From Agelaius tricolor (taxonomy: Eukaryota; Chordata; Aves; Passeriformes; Icteridae): a stretch of 64,000 nt of DNA. This document shows positions 25,051-37,212 of this stretch, piece after piece. Every line of letters begins with the position of its first letter. Positions within the stretch are counted from its first letter, which is position 1. The translations under genes were made by a program, and so were the position numbers. Below the pieces are notes generated by a model. It made no database searches. It was not told the origin of the DNA and saw only the letters and a program-made list of their open reading frames with translations. The stretch lies in assembly GCA_023055355.1 (NCBI GenBank), contig JALJCS010000004.1, positions 32,020,744-32,084,743 on the forward strand. Reading direction: 5' to 3'.

Positions 25051-28000
25051 CCTGGCAAAAGCTCCAAGGCATGTATTATTGCAGCTCATTAATGCAGTGA
25101 TGCCTGAAAATATTGGTGTACAAGGTCTTCCCTATCATGCCACTGAAGGTTGTGATTTTACCACAAATGTAATTCATTTGATACTGGGTACAGGTCTGCA
25201 GTTTCTGGGTGCTCATCATTCTTATTGGAGACATGAGAATCCAAATTTTCACATGAACAAAAAGTCCCTCAATACCAGGGGTTTTTCTTCTTATAAGCAA
25301 GTATCAGCAGAAAAATTGTAGCCTTGGTGGGGATCTCTCTTCCTATTTTAAAATGAAAGGGCAAGCCATGAAATCCCAGTGAAACCAGACTGTAAAGAGC
25401 ATAGCTCTCTGTCTCATCACCATCATCTCAATATTTCATCAGCACCATTGATGCAGCAAAGACTAAAGTGTCTACACCACCACAGGAGCTATCTCCAAAT
25501 TTCCTGCCACTATAGTTGCTCCTTTCTATAAAATGCAATTAAAACTATTGCTAAAATATATATCTCAAGGGAGATTTTCCAAACTGCAAAAATAATTATT
25601 GTATTTTCTATTACCATTTCCATTTTCCATTTTCCTGGTCATTCAGGTTCTTTATACAGATGCAATGTTCTGAGGATAATTTCCAGGAGATCCCCATGGA
25701 CTTGGCATAGACAGCAGACACCAAGAAGGAACTGTAAATTGTGTATTTCCAGTGGCCTTACACATGATGGGCACCACAGATGGACTTAACTGCAATCTTT
25801 TGCAAAGTCACTGATGATAATTACAGACTGACCTGGAAGTGGATGAATGAATAAAGGTGGTTGTAAAAAATCATTTGCAAATTCCTTGAGATTTTGGGAT
25901 TAACAGTTTTTAAATAGCCTGTAACATATTAAAACTGCTTGCAGCAAACACGTTTTCTTTCTGAGATGTACTTTGGAGCAAATTTTGTGGAATATATGAA
26001 TCAAAGGCCTTGGATCAAAATCATCATTATACCACTCTGAAACCACAACCATTGCCCAAACCAGGCAAAAGAAAGAGGAGAACAGCAAAAAAGCTGTCTT
26101 TGCCAGACCTGGAATATCCTGCCCTTTACTGAGTCCAAGTGGTGGAGTGAGTTTGCTTCCCCCTTGCACCCAGAACATTGAATTAGCCACAGCCTGCTTT
26201 GTGCAGTATGCAGAGAAGTCACAGAACCTCCTACCTTCAAAACCCCTTGGTAATGAGTGATTAAAAGCTTCACAGCAAGTCAAGGCTCCCACTGAACCAT
26301 CACAGCATACCTGGGTGCAAAGGATCCCAGCTGAATAAGGTTTTAGATGGGTGGTCACTTTGCTGATCACTAATGTAAATGTCACTCCCTGTGTAACATG
26401 AGCAGCTAGAAAGGAGAACTAAAGAATGGCTACTGAAAATCCATTACCTCTAAGAACTTTTCCACAGCTCTCTGTTTTCACCACTGTGTTAAACAGCTAT
26501 TCAATCCCAGACAACAATACACATTTCTTTCACAGCAGTCAGCGTGACAGCAACATTTATATATTGCGGAACTTGCACTTATTCAGCAAAAGTAAAAGGA
26601 GCACAGTTTGCTTGAATAAACATGTTTAACATGCCATGGCATCAGCTGCTTGCTGCTGGGAGAGAAGAACTGAAATGATACATTTTTCATCCGCCACTAA
26701 TCCACTGCTGCAATGAATGACCTGTTAAATACTCTTCAAAGCTGACAAGCCAGGAAGGCTGAGGTTGTTCAGGTCGCTTTTGCAACAGTGAGCACTGTTA
26801 AGTTCAACAGACATTGGCTGCAGTGGTTTCTTAGTATGGCTGCAGAGAGCTATTCACTGCTAATTAACCTGTGGCTGCACGTCTGATACATCCTAAATCG
26901 TGGCTGTGACTTTTTGGGGAGGTGGGCTCTGTGACCGGAGAGGTCCTTCCACTCTCAAGCTGCCATGCTTGCACATCACTGCTTTGGAACAGTTTATTTC
27001 CAGAGGACGTTTTTAATAAGACCTGAAATCACATTAGGTCATCTCTGGGTGTTTTCCTCCTCGGAGTATACACACCCATTCCTGTTCTTTTCAAGGAGCA
27101 TTGACAGTGACAGTGAGAAAATAGCAACATTTGCCCCTTTTTTCTGTTCACATGGCTAGAATTTATTTTCCTCTGAAGTACCATTCATCAAACAATCACA
27201 GCTCATGTAAACTTCTATAATTGAGTTCCCCGGGCTACTTCTAAGATTAGTGCTTAGAATATCTTAAGCCAGAAGCAAGGATGTCGCTGGTTGAGGCATT
27301 AAAGACATTGAACTCTACCAAGTTCATCTCCCATAAAAGAGCTCAAGGTCGAGGACTACCACTCAGAAGTATGGGATGGGTGCAGATCAGGTTTTCTATC
27401 TGTGGTTCCATTCACATGTAGGTTTTTACTGAACACTCAAACCCAGGATTAGCTCATTTTGATAGTGTTTTTCCAGGCTGGTTGTAAATAGCAGGATTTT
27501 AGCTTTGTTTTAGTTTGTTTTCAGTCAACAGTGATAGCAGAAGTCATAGTGCAGAGTATTCCAGCAAGAACTTATCCCTGAAAATGTGCAAGCAAAAGTG
27601 ACACATGCAAATTGTTTTCTGTTATTATATTCATGAGTAAAGTTCATACTGTCTATTGTCAAAACAAATCCTAATAACACTGACTTCATCTTTAGGCAGC
27701 TCATAGCATGGGAATTTACCTAATAAATCTGTTCCTGGATAGCTGTGGTTTCCCCCTTTATACAATTGTAAAGGAAGAATTGTATTCTCCTTTTAATTTT
27801 TCTTTCAGTATCCACTCTTGTTGATAGCTACACAATGTTTTCCATTTTAAGAATTTTTCAGCCCATATTCTTCTCTGTATGATCATGAACCTGTAGTTTC
27901 TGAGGAAAATTCTGCTTGGTGATGATTTTTAGCTTGGTTGCTTCTTCAAAACTAGCATCCAAGTTATTTCCCAGCACCTTGAATCTTCATAGGGAAGGAA

Positions 28001-31000
28001 GAGAAAAAAGCAAATTCCTGGCTTTGCTCTCTCACAAGCTAAAGAAACAGAGTCTCAGTATGTTTGCTCTTTTTCCAGGAGCTGAATGAGAGCATAGGAG
28101 AAGTAGAGAGCAAATGTGAGTTAAACTCTTCAGTGAAGTTTGGCACCCACAGATTTTTACTTCTGCATCTTCCATATAACATTCCATATTACCACTCATG
28201 ACTGCTCCCTCTGTTCCATTTAGTCACAGGCTAAACCTACTGTCCTTTTCTGACCACAGCTTATTCATTCTGCTGCTGGTGACAAGGGGTGCCAAGCAGT
28301 GGGTCATTATTACCATTCTAACAAGGAGCTTTAAACTGAAGGGTAGATCCAACTAGCAAATTGTATATTCATGTGGCCTCAGAAGAGCAGGGAGTGTGGC
28401 ATTTTCTAAACAAGTTCTAAATGAAACAAACTAGGTCATGTGTTTTTTGTCTTCCAATAAATGCGGGAAGGGCCTCACTGTCAGGGTGGAGATTCTTGGG
28501 TATAGTTTGGCAGAATTACAGACTATTTCTGCTGATAGTTACTGCTGGGGGAAAAAAAGGGTGTTGGAGGAATTTTAATTTTAATTTAGTCTCTCTTCCC
28601 ACATCAGGATGTCTCCATCCCTTTCACCCAAACTGTACTTACTACTAATGATTCTTTTCCATAAAAAATAGTTCTTTTTATATTTACTAGAAAGTAGCAA
28701 TTGAATTTTTCGTCCTTATGGTCATAGAATAAATTTTTCTGTTCAAATTCACAAGTAAATTATTAACAGAGGAATTAACTAACAAAGGCTAGAAAAATAA
28801 AAGTTATGTCCAAAGGGTTTTCTTATTTCTTTTGAGAAATACCTTCCTGATATCTATGAATAAACAGTTTCAAAACCTTTTTGTAACGAAGAGTTAGAAG
28901 TGAAACACCTGACCTTTAAGAACACTCAGCTTGAAACAAAAGTAACAGCGTCTAGAAGCCAGAAGTAAAAAAAAAAAAGTATCATAATGCCAGGTGATGG
29001 ATAAACATATTCCAACGTGGATTTAAATTGTCATGCCATGCCAATATGCTGTCAGTTCTGAAAGATTAGTCTGGCGTTGTAAAGATTTTCATCCAACAAA
29101 AGTACTGAGAAGTTAAAAGTATGCTGTCTAGTTTTATATCAACACAATGTAGAGTTATATTAAGTAAATATGAAGAAAATTGTATAAGAGGTATAACTGT
29201 TGACATGGAGGTTTAGAAACAACAAAAGGAGCCTTTTAAAATGTCATTGCATTCAGATAAGAAAACGTATCTTTTATCACTTTAGTAAAAGGGGGGGCAG
29301 CCCTCAAAGTACAGTTTCCAAGAAAAACAGACATTAACTCACAGGGAAGAGAAATTTCACCTTTTCACCAGCTTAATCCACACATGTTTTAGGGATACCT
29401 GATACTTTTATTTATGTGTTTCATATCCTATTCCTTTACAAACTTTTTGTTAGCTTAAGTAGCACAGCCTGTAAAGGTAGCAGAACTGGCACAATAAAGG
29501 CCCTGACACTAAGCAGCCCAAACATGGTTAACGAGTGCCTGTGGCACACACTGCCGAGGGGACAGCTGAGCCCAGCCCTGCTCCCCAGCCTGAGCTTCCC
29601 TGCTGGCCGGGGTGCCAGGCTGCCACAGGAGATTCCCACTCCCCTGCCCACCCGTCTCAGGGGCCAAACAATGCTGGGAGGGACTGGCCAAAAACTGGGT
29701 TCTTGTCTCAGGAAACTCTGCATGGAAAGTAAATTTTATCGTGCTAATCATGAGGTAAAACACTTCAGCATCCTCCCCCAGAAGTATGTGTTGCACTACA
29801 ACAGCTTGGAGAAATGCAGGAAGAGGAGATTTGGAAATCTTTTGTGAATCTTAGGGTAAACATGTACAGAAAAGGAGAAACAAAGGTAAGGGGTGTGGGG
29901 GAAGGCATGATGAAGTCTAATTGCTGCCATTCCACATTTTCATCTTGAAGTGATGTTAGTGATATTCTAACCATGTGAGAAATGCATCTTTGTATCTGGA
30001 GCAAAGAGCTCCAGAGGGCCAGGAAATCCTCAGTCCTACACCGGGACCCTGAGATGGATCAGTCTTGTGGCTTTGGCTGGCTCAATTAGACTTTCTTTCT
30101 CAGCATGTTTGCTTCAACCAGGGAGCTCAGTGATGATCATATCTTGCAGAGAAAGAACATGTCCTACCCATGGCTGGGCAGCTGAGGCTGACAAATGGCA
30201 TTGTGACTCACCACAGGGAGAAGGGATGCCCTCCCCTCCATCCCTGGGACTGATCCTGAGGCACTGAAATCAACAGGGACCCAAAACTAGGGCAGACAAG
30301 AAAAACATCTCTCTCCAGAGCCCTTGCCAGCTTTGGTGGAGCTGCACCCAGTCCGTATGTAGTTATGTAGAGTAATCTGTGTTGCATTAGATGCCAATGT
30401 TTTCATGAAAACAGCCTGAGTTACCTCAGAGAAACTCCTAGTGTACAAAGCACAGAGGGCATCACTCCGGGTCTCCCCAGGATAGCTACTGCTCACTGAG
30501 TGCCCACCTGTGCCAAAGAAGCATATAAGTAGAACAACCATGAAATGCCACCCTGGACCTGCAACTCTAGGAATACAGTCCATGAATTTAGCTCTGCATT
30601 CTGAGAAACAAATCACCATTTCAGCCACCTTCTCCCTCGTCAATTTTTTCTCTGTTTGCCTTCTTCCCTGTGTTTTTGCTTTATGCATGAATAGGGGAAT
30701 ACACAATAGACTCAAAAATGCCCTGAGTGGGAGTAATGGTGATTATAACCTTTCTGTGCCCACCCCTGATCCTGGAGGATAGGAAGGCTCACCAGGCACA
30801 GCCTTTTGCCCAGCTTTGCATGCAGCTTGCCTTCACTTCTGCTCCACTGAGCCACCATAACAGGGGCTCTGCTGCTGCTCACCTCGACCCACCACTGCTG
30901 CAGCCCAGGAGATTCAAGGTGGCCATGAGGTGCCACACTTCCCTCCCTGCCTCCACATTGCACTTCTCCTTTCTCTTTTCAGAGAGAACCCCCAAAATCC

Positions 31001-34000
31001 CGTTCTTACCACTGCAACTCTAATAATTCCTGCAGGGGAGCAAGCCCCTCCGTATCTAAGTCCCCAATTTGAATTCCTCAAGAATATCCCCATTACACAC
31101 CAGCTGTTCAGGCTATCACATAAGCAGCAGCCTCAACAGAAAGACCAAGGCCTGCAAGGGCAGAGGAAATGAGCTAAGCTCTCACCCTCCACAAGTAATC
31201 CTTCCAGACCATGGTGGAGGTTCGATGGCTGCAAATGCTGTGGGAAGGTTTAAAGAGCCACTCTGACTTGTGCTCAGGCAATGAATACCAGACTGCAGTC
31301 TCTGATCTGTTGTGTTAGCATTATATTTATCTTTTGCAAGCATGGAATTCAATTCACTTTCAGAAATGTGTGTTTTAAATAACTCAACCCTAGAAATGTT
31401 CGTGTTCTCATAGTTTCACATCAGGCTTTTGCACAGCTGCCAAAAGTCTTCACACCCCCTTGCCTAGCCCACCTGTGTAAACACCACAAAAGTTGCTCTT
31501 TGTGAAGCACAGGTAGAGTCTTGTGGTTTGATAATGAGCAAAAAAAGGGACAGAGAAGTTCTTTGCAACAGATGAGGGAGGGTTCTGCCCCATCCAGGTA
31601 GCCATGCATTAGAGGGTAGCTTTTATACTTCTCTTATCAATAGCATTTGTTTAAAAGTATTATAGGGGGCATGTTTGACATTTCTGACCAAACTAATGTT
31701 TTTAGAGCCTCTTTAAATGCTTTCTGATTGAATGGCACTGCAGAAAGCAGCAGATGTGCAACTCATTTCCCTTATTCTGTGCTCTTTATCTGTGCTGAGC
31801 AACACTTTTACATATAAATGCCTCTGTTGATTTCAAAGAGCTTAAGCATATAAGGACATACCCAATATGAATCAAGAGCATTCCTCCTATTTTTCTTTCT
31901 AAGTTCAATGAGAGAATGGACATGAATGCAGTGAAATTGGAAAAAGAGCATCAAGCTTCTGGGAGAGGTTTCGTGGGTATGATCTGGAAGATGGTCTGAG
32001 GAAGTACACGGTCTCCTAATCAGTGCTTCCAGGATGGGCTCTCAAATTTACTGATTAGTGTTGCACATTTGGGATTTACCAGGCTTGTGTGCTGTGAACA
32101 GGCCTGCTGAAGAGAAACAGCATGTTACTTGTGGAAATTTAAACCACCAAGCATGTCAGTAAAAGTGTGAGTTTCTGTCCCAGAAAGGAGGAAGACAAAG
32201 AATAGGTCACTTTCATGCCACTCCACAGCAGAAATTTTTTCCTTAACAACTTGCCACAAAAATGATGATGATAACTCACTGTCCTCTCATCTTGGACTTG
32301 ATTCTTTTTTCAGAGAAATCTTGTTTCACAAAACACCATTCTCTGCAGCAAAGCAACTCTGGACCCACACCACACCCCCACTGCTTTCTGGCAGAGAATT
32401 TATGCACTGTCTTGGGCCTATGTGCATCAACCTTACCAGGTTTTTGTGCCCAGGTTTGTGCTCATCCTTGGTAATGAGAAGAAAAATAACTGGTCCAAAG
32501 CAGAGCTGCTATTCATCTCCTGTTCCACCTCAAACCCAACCCAGCACCCAAATTTCTCATGCCTGGCAAGCAAAAAGAGTGCTTCTCCACATCACCTGTG
32601 GGCTGCACCTAGCCACAGGGTGCTCAGGCCCTGAACTGGAAGCTAAAGAAAGTCTGTGCAGCTTGCTTCCTGTGTTGCATGACTGAATTCAAACTTTTAA
32701 AACAGGTTTATTACTATCCAGCTGTATTTTAGACACCACCTTGAGACCAAGAAATTCAACTTGTCTCTTTAGCCAGAGGCAGAAATACTTCAAATGCTAT
32801 TGCAGAAGAATGTAAAAAAAATTAATTATGGGGAAAATCATGTCTAGCAGGCTTGCTTGTAGGTCTCGTTTAACCAAAGAAGGCAAGCTGTGTCAAGCCA
32901 TGTACTAGACAGCATGTTTTAACAACTGCAGACTGGAATGTTACCTTGCCCAAGTCATGTTCCAGGACAGTGAGCAAAAGGAGTGGATGTTAATACATCA
33001 CATTCATTTCTATCCATTTTCTACCCAACTGAAGGGAAAGAAAAGCAATTTGGGCCATAGTCTAGACATCTCCCTCCCTTTATGAATCCCTGGAATCACT
33101 GAGGCCTTTCTGCAGAGGAAGGTATATAGCACTGTTTAGAAGTGAAGTTTTTCAGACAGATCTGAAGAGTCGCAAGTCAGAGCCTGCCTACACTGTGAAT
33201 GTCAGGGTATTGTGATGTTTTACAGTACTCAAAAGGTATGAAGGGATGCAGTGACCTGAGCTGCTTGGATGCATTTTTGGATGGGAAAAAAATGCTGGAC
33301 ATATGCCCATTCTTACTTCTTCCTATTGCATAAGGAAGTCCTGAACACTTTTGCCATTTGAAGCGATGTAGGGCAATTTTCCTGCTTGTTGTTCTTTTCA
33401 CATTAAGAAACAGTTTTGTGAATTACAGAAGAGGCTGTAAACAGTAACAGAAGTGCTGATTAGCAGCAATAATTGGTAGCACAGAGGGTGAAACTGGGTT
33501 AATATAAAACTCTCTAGGCATTTTTAGTATGGTTCACATATAGGAAAAAGAAAAGATGTCTAGGTAATGAAACAGCACAGTTGCTCCTTCAACTACTGGC
33601 CAACAGTGGTTCTAACTGACATTTCTCAAGTTCTCAGGAGGACTGACAATGAAATCAGGGCAGGAATCACTTGGCAGTCTGAAGAATCCCAGGGTTAAAA
33701 AAGAAAAGCCATGGAAGGTTAACTTGTTTCAGTTCAGGAGTTTCAGTTCCTCCCAATATATTAGAAAGAAATAGCTTTCAGAAAATGTCTTTGACATGAT
33801 GGTATATGTGGCTGCTCGTTATTTCTAGTATAATGATCACTTACTTCCTTGTGATTAGAACCTACCTTTCCTCTCTGTTCTTTTTGAAGCACTGCAGGGA
33901 CAGGCCCAGGTCTGTCAGAGAAAAACAGCCACACTCTATTTGTGCTGTTTCTCACTTCAGAGTCCTCCCATAGCTAGCACACACTGTTGAGTTTCTAATG

Positions 34001-34771
34001 ACAGGATTTCACCCTCAGCCCTTGGTAAACTGAAGGCTGTATTGTCCAAGCACAGGAATATGTTGCTGTAAAAAACTTTTAATTTCCCCCACCCACATTT
34101 ACAATGTCACTTGCAGAAAAGGAATAACAAAAGGAAGCAGGAGCACCTGCTCCTAGAGGAAGAAGTTGTAATTGCCTGTTATAAACCAATCAAGATAATT
34201 TAAATAAATAAACTTGTTGTAACTTGTAACAATGACTAGTCAATCTGTTTTATGGTCTGTATTTAACATTAGTCTTAACTGCTTTGTGTAACTTTAAAAT
34301 AAAATTCTGTCTTGATTTTATAGACTCAACTGCATTTATGCTAAAAGGCAGGTAGGTGAAAAGGAGTGTCCCTTGCTATTCTTTAACTAGGGCACTGACT
34401 TAGCTCTGCTGCAGGCATTTCTGAGGCGTATAAGCAGTTAAAGGACTTTGGTGACCGAGACCAAGACCTTTTCTTTATTGCTGCATATGTAAACAAGGTA
34501 TGCACTACAAGACAGAGTGCCTGAAATGTACCTGTTTACTGATGTTTTTGCTGCCTTTTTTATGTTCTTTTTGGGTTTGGTCTCAGGTTGCACGTGTTCA
34601 CAGGATTGTATTTGCAGCAGGTTATTTGACAGCGTCTCTTTGCCACTGATATTCCACAATCCAGGAAACAACAGGGTGTGAAAGTACAAAAGGTGTCTCT
34701 GCCCCCTTAGAGTCTTTGGAAACACAATAGTGAAGATGTTTTCCGGTCTTACTTGATCTCGAGCCTTCTTT
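25051..34771. other. Intergenic desert, central part
   Basis: No gene recognised. GC-richer patches at 29.53-29.72 kb and 30.75-30.95 kb produce overlapping open frames on both strands, which is typical of composition and not coding. The stretch at 26.65-26.95 kb has TAATTA and other homeodomain-like motifs in unique DNA. Confidence 0.65.
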
Positions 34772-34826
34772 GCATCACACACACACGCTCACTTACCCAC
34801 TCGCGCACGCACACACGCACAGACGT
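34772..34826. repeat. Imperfect CA/CG dinucleotide-rich microsatellite
   Basis: ACACACAC runs interrupted by GCTC, TTACCC and CGCGCACG. This is alternating purine-pyrimidine DNA that could adopt Z form, placed directly upstream of the isolated CpG island. Confidence 0.7.
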
Positions 34827-34879
34827 AGAATGTGGAGTATTAAGAGTGAAGCTATGAAATCTTCCACTCCTACGGTTAA

Positions 34880-35140
34880 CGATCTCCTGTTAAAATCAGA
34901 GGCGTCATCTAGTGGGCATTGGGAGAAGGAGGGATGCGGCAGGCCGCTGGTGGCTGCTTCAGGAAGGCGTGAGCCGGGGGCCGGGGCAGGGATGCAGGCA
35001 GTACCGCTCTGCGGCCAGCGGAGGAGAGCAGCGAGGCCAGAGAGGCCGGGAGCTGCGCTGCAGCCTGGTCACATCCATCCCTAACACCCGCGACCTGCCG
35101 CAAAACCGACCCGATTCTCTGATTTGAGCTGCGAGGGTGG
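34880..35140. promoter_or_regulatory. Small isolated CpG island in the gene desert
   Basis: About 260 bases rich in GC and CpG (for example GGCCGCTGG, GCGGCCAGCGG, CCCGCGACC) about 17 kb beyond the 3' end of DMRT2, in AT-leaning DNA. A CA-rich repeat with CG interruptions lies just before it (34772-34826). No open frame resembles a protein. A plus-strand GGTG|GTAAGG donor-like site follows at about 35140. It could be a non-coding RNA promoter or an enhancer-associated island. Confidence 0.5.
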
Positions 35141-36869
35141 TAAGGAGTCAGCCCTAATTCACAATCGATGTAAGGCTGAGAGCACATGAACTTGGGGGAA
35201 AAAAGATTTGGATGGTGTCTTCAAAAAGAATGTAAGAGAGGAAACCATTATTCTGCCTCTCCACAGTTGCTGAGAATTAGTGGTTTGTTGTTTTATGAAT
35301 GCACAAATGGTGAGCGGATGCAGAGAAAGCCACGCTCCTCAGGGTGAATCATCACCTAAACAAACTACTTGTATTTGAAAGAAAAGTAATCCATTTTTTT
35401 CATTGTTTATATTTGTGTATAGTAAACAGTGACTTCATTTGCAGTTATATCTTGTCTTTCCAATCTGTTTCCCCTCAAGCTGCACAACATCATCACTCAA
35501 AATGCAGTTATATCGGATGGCAAATGCAGAAAATATTGTAAAACTGGGCAAAGATCATCATAGGATTCAGACTGCTGTGCTTTCAGCTCTCAGTTATAGG
35601 CAGAGGGAAGCAGCCCGTCTGTTCCCAAATCTGAGCTTTATTAAAGCAGCAAGCAAAGCTGATTGTGGTCTTAATCACCATGAGAAAATGCCTCTGTAGA
35701 GAAGGGGATGTGGGCTGTAAGCTGGCTTTCTGTGTAATTACTGTGGCCCTGCATAAAACATGAGTTTTAAGCAGCCTGTGGATGCCATCAGACTGGGAAT
35801 GTGTCTGCAGTGCTCACACAGGCCAGGCCATTCAGCCATTCAGCAGCTGTAAAGGGTAAGGGCAAATTCACTGGGCAAGAACACAAGAAACAGATGCAGA
35901 GTTAGCAGTGCCAGCCTGCAAATCGTGCTTTCATGTATTCTCATGACCCATGCCCATTCACATGGAAGCACTCTACTTGCTGAAGTCAGATTTCTTGTGA
36001 TGTACAGGAGGCTCACTCACACCTAGCACGAAAAGCTCACAGTAGGATGACAGTAGAATCAGCTCAAGTCCTATGGCCTTAGTTATAAGAGACATACATC
36101 ATCAAACTTGAACTAGAGTAATTCTGCCAAATAGAAGAAAGTGTATATCAGGGAATAAGACAGGCCTTTTAGTGGGCTTAAGGCTCAGTTGCAGCTCAGA
36201 TAAGCACAACTTGCTGAGTTGAGAAGAGGTAGAAGCAGCCTTTGAGTGGGTAAATACCTTATCCAGAGTGTTGCAAAGGAGTAGGTTAGGTCACTTAGAG
36301 AGGTATTAGCAAATATGGTTTTAATACAAACTTCGACTTCCCTAAGTTTGATGTCAAGATCCATTCTATTACTCACTACATGGATGAAACATAGAAGAGC
36401 ACATTGAATTAGAATAAATTTAGAATTGTTTACACCAGAGACACAAAAGGGTTATGAACACCCTTCCACTGAGCCATGAAATTCAGAGTGGACCCCTTAT
36501 ATTCTAAACTGCTGATGGAACATAGGTATTGCTAGTGTTAGTCTCAGATTTCAAAAAGGGTTTGCATCTAAAGGATGCTGAGTGCATACATCACAGGACA
36601 AAATAAAAATAATACCCTTGCTAAGGGAGGGTATTAGTCAAGCAACCTATAGACAGCGTACAGGTGGATGTAGAGGAGCACCTTTTGGTCCAGCACAGAA
36701 GCACTAGTGATGCCAAGATGGATTTTTGCCTTTTCTTTTATATATCTTTTATACAACTTCTATATATCCTCAGTATTCTTAGCAAGCATGCTTGTAATTC
36801 CTTAAGTCTGATAACTTAGCATAGCCCTAGTATTCTGCCAGGCCAGGAGACCAAACATCCTAAAGGCCT
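35141..36869. other. Intergenic between the small CpG island and the probable LTR
   Basis: Unique DNA. The stretch around 35.57-35.72 kb is unbroken and mixed in composition (GAGCTTTATTAAAGCAGC, TTAATCACCATGAG) and could be a conserved element, but conservation cannot be seen from one sequence. Confidence 0.6.
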
Positions 36870-37212
36870 TGTGGTGGTGGTAGGAGGCCAGAAAACCCTA
36901 CACTGTCTTGGAAACCAAGGTCCTCTCTAGAACACATCCTGTAAACTAGAGATTTGGCCCATGCAGGGGGAATTCCACAGATGGGGGAATATCACACCAT
37001 TCATCCAGGCCTCCCATTGGGGCACCCCTGTTAGATATGCTGATTTTTAAGGTCTATAAATTGTATACACCATCTGTCGTGGGGGTGCATTGCGGCACAT
37101 CCCACCTTGGTGAAGTGGTGCACCACAAGGATCCTTACTAAATACCGAGGGAAAACCCGTTGTCCCTTAATTGTGTCTGGCTCTCAATTTTTAAGACCAG
37201 GAAAAGGCATCA
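36870..37212 (+). mobile_element. Probable solo LTR of a different family
   Basis: The region has an LTR-like plan: a TATA box (GGTCTATAAATTG, TATAAA at about 37053), a GGTGCATTGCGGCAC stretch, a decayed polyadenylation area (CCTTACTAAATACC) and an end region reading GTGTCTGGCTCTC then TTTTTAAGACCAGG. This resembles the R-U5 part of avian ERVL-type LTRs as I recall them. The borders are uncertain and no clear target duplication was found. Confidence 0.5.

Noticed and set aside
25900..26385. 161-codon minus-strand frame
   Set aside because: Starts and ends without supporting signals; sequence has no known motif; random open frames of this size are expected in 64 kb.
29416..29847. 143-codon plus-strand frame
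   Set aside because: GC-richer patch open on both strands, no recognisable domain, no promoter or polyadenylation context convincing enough to call a gene.
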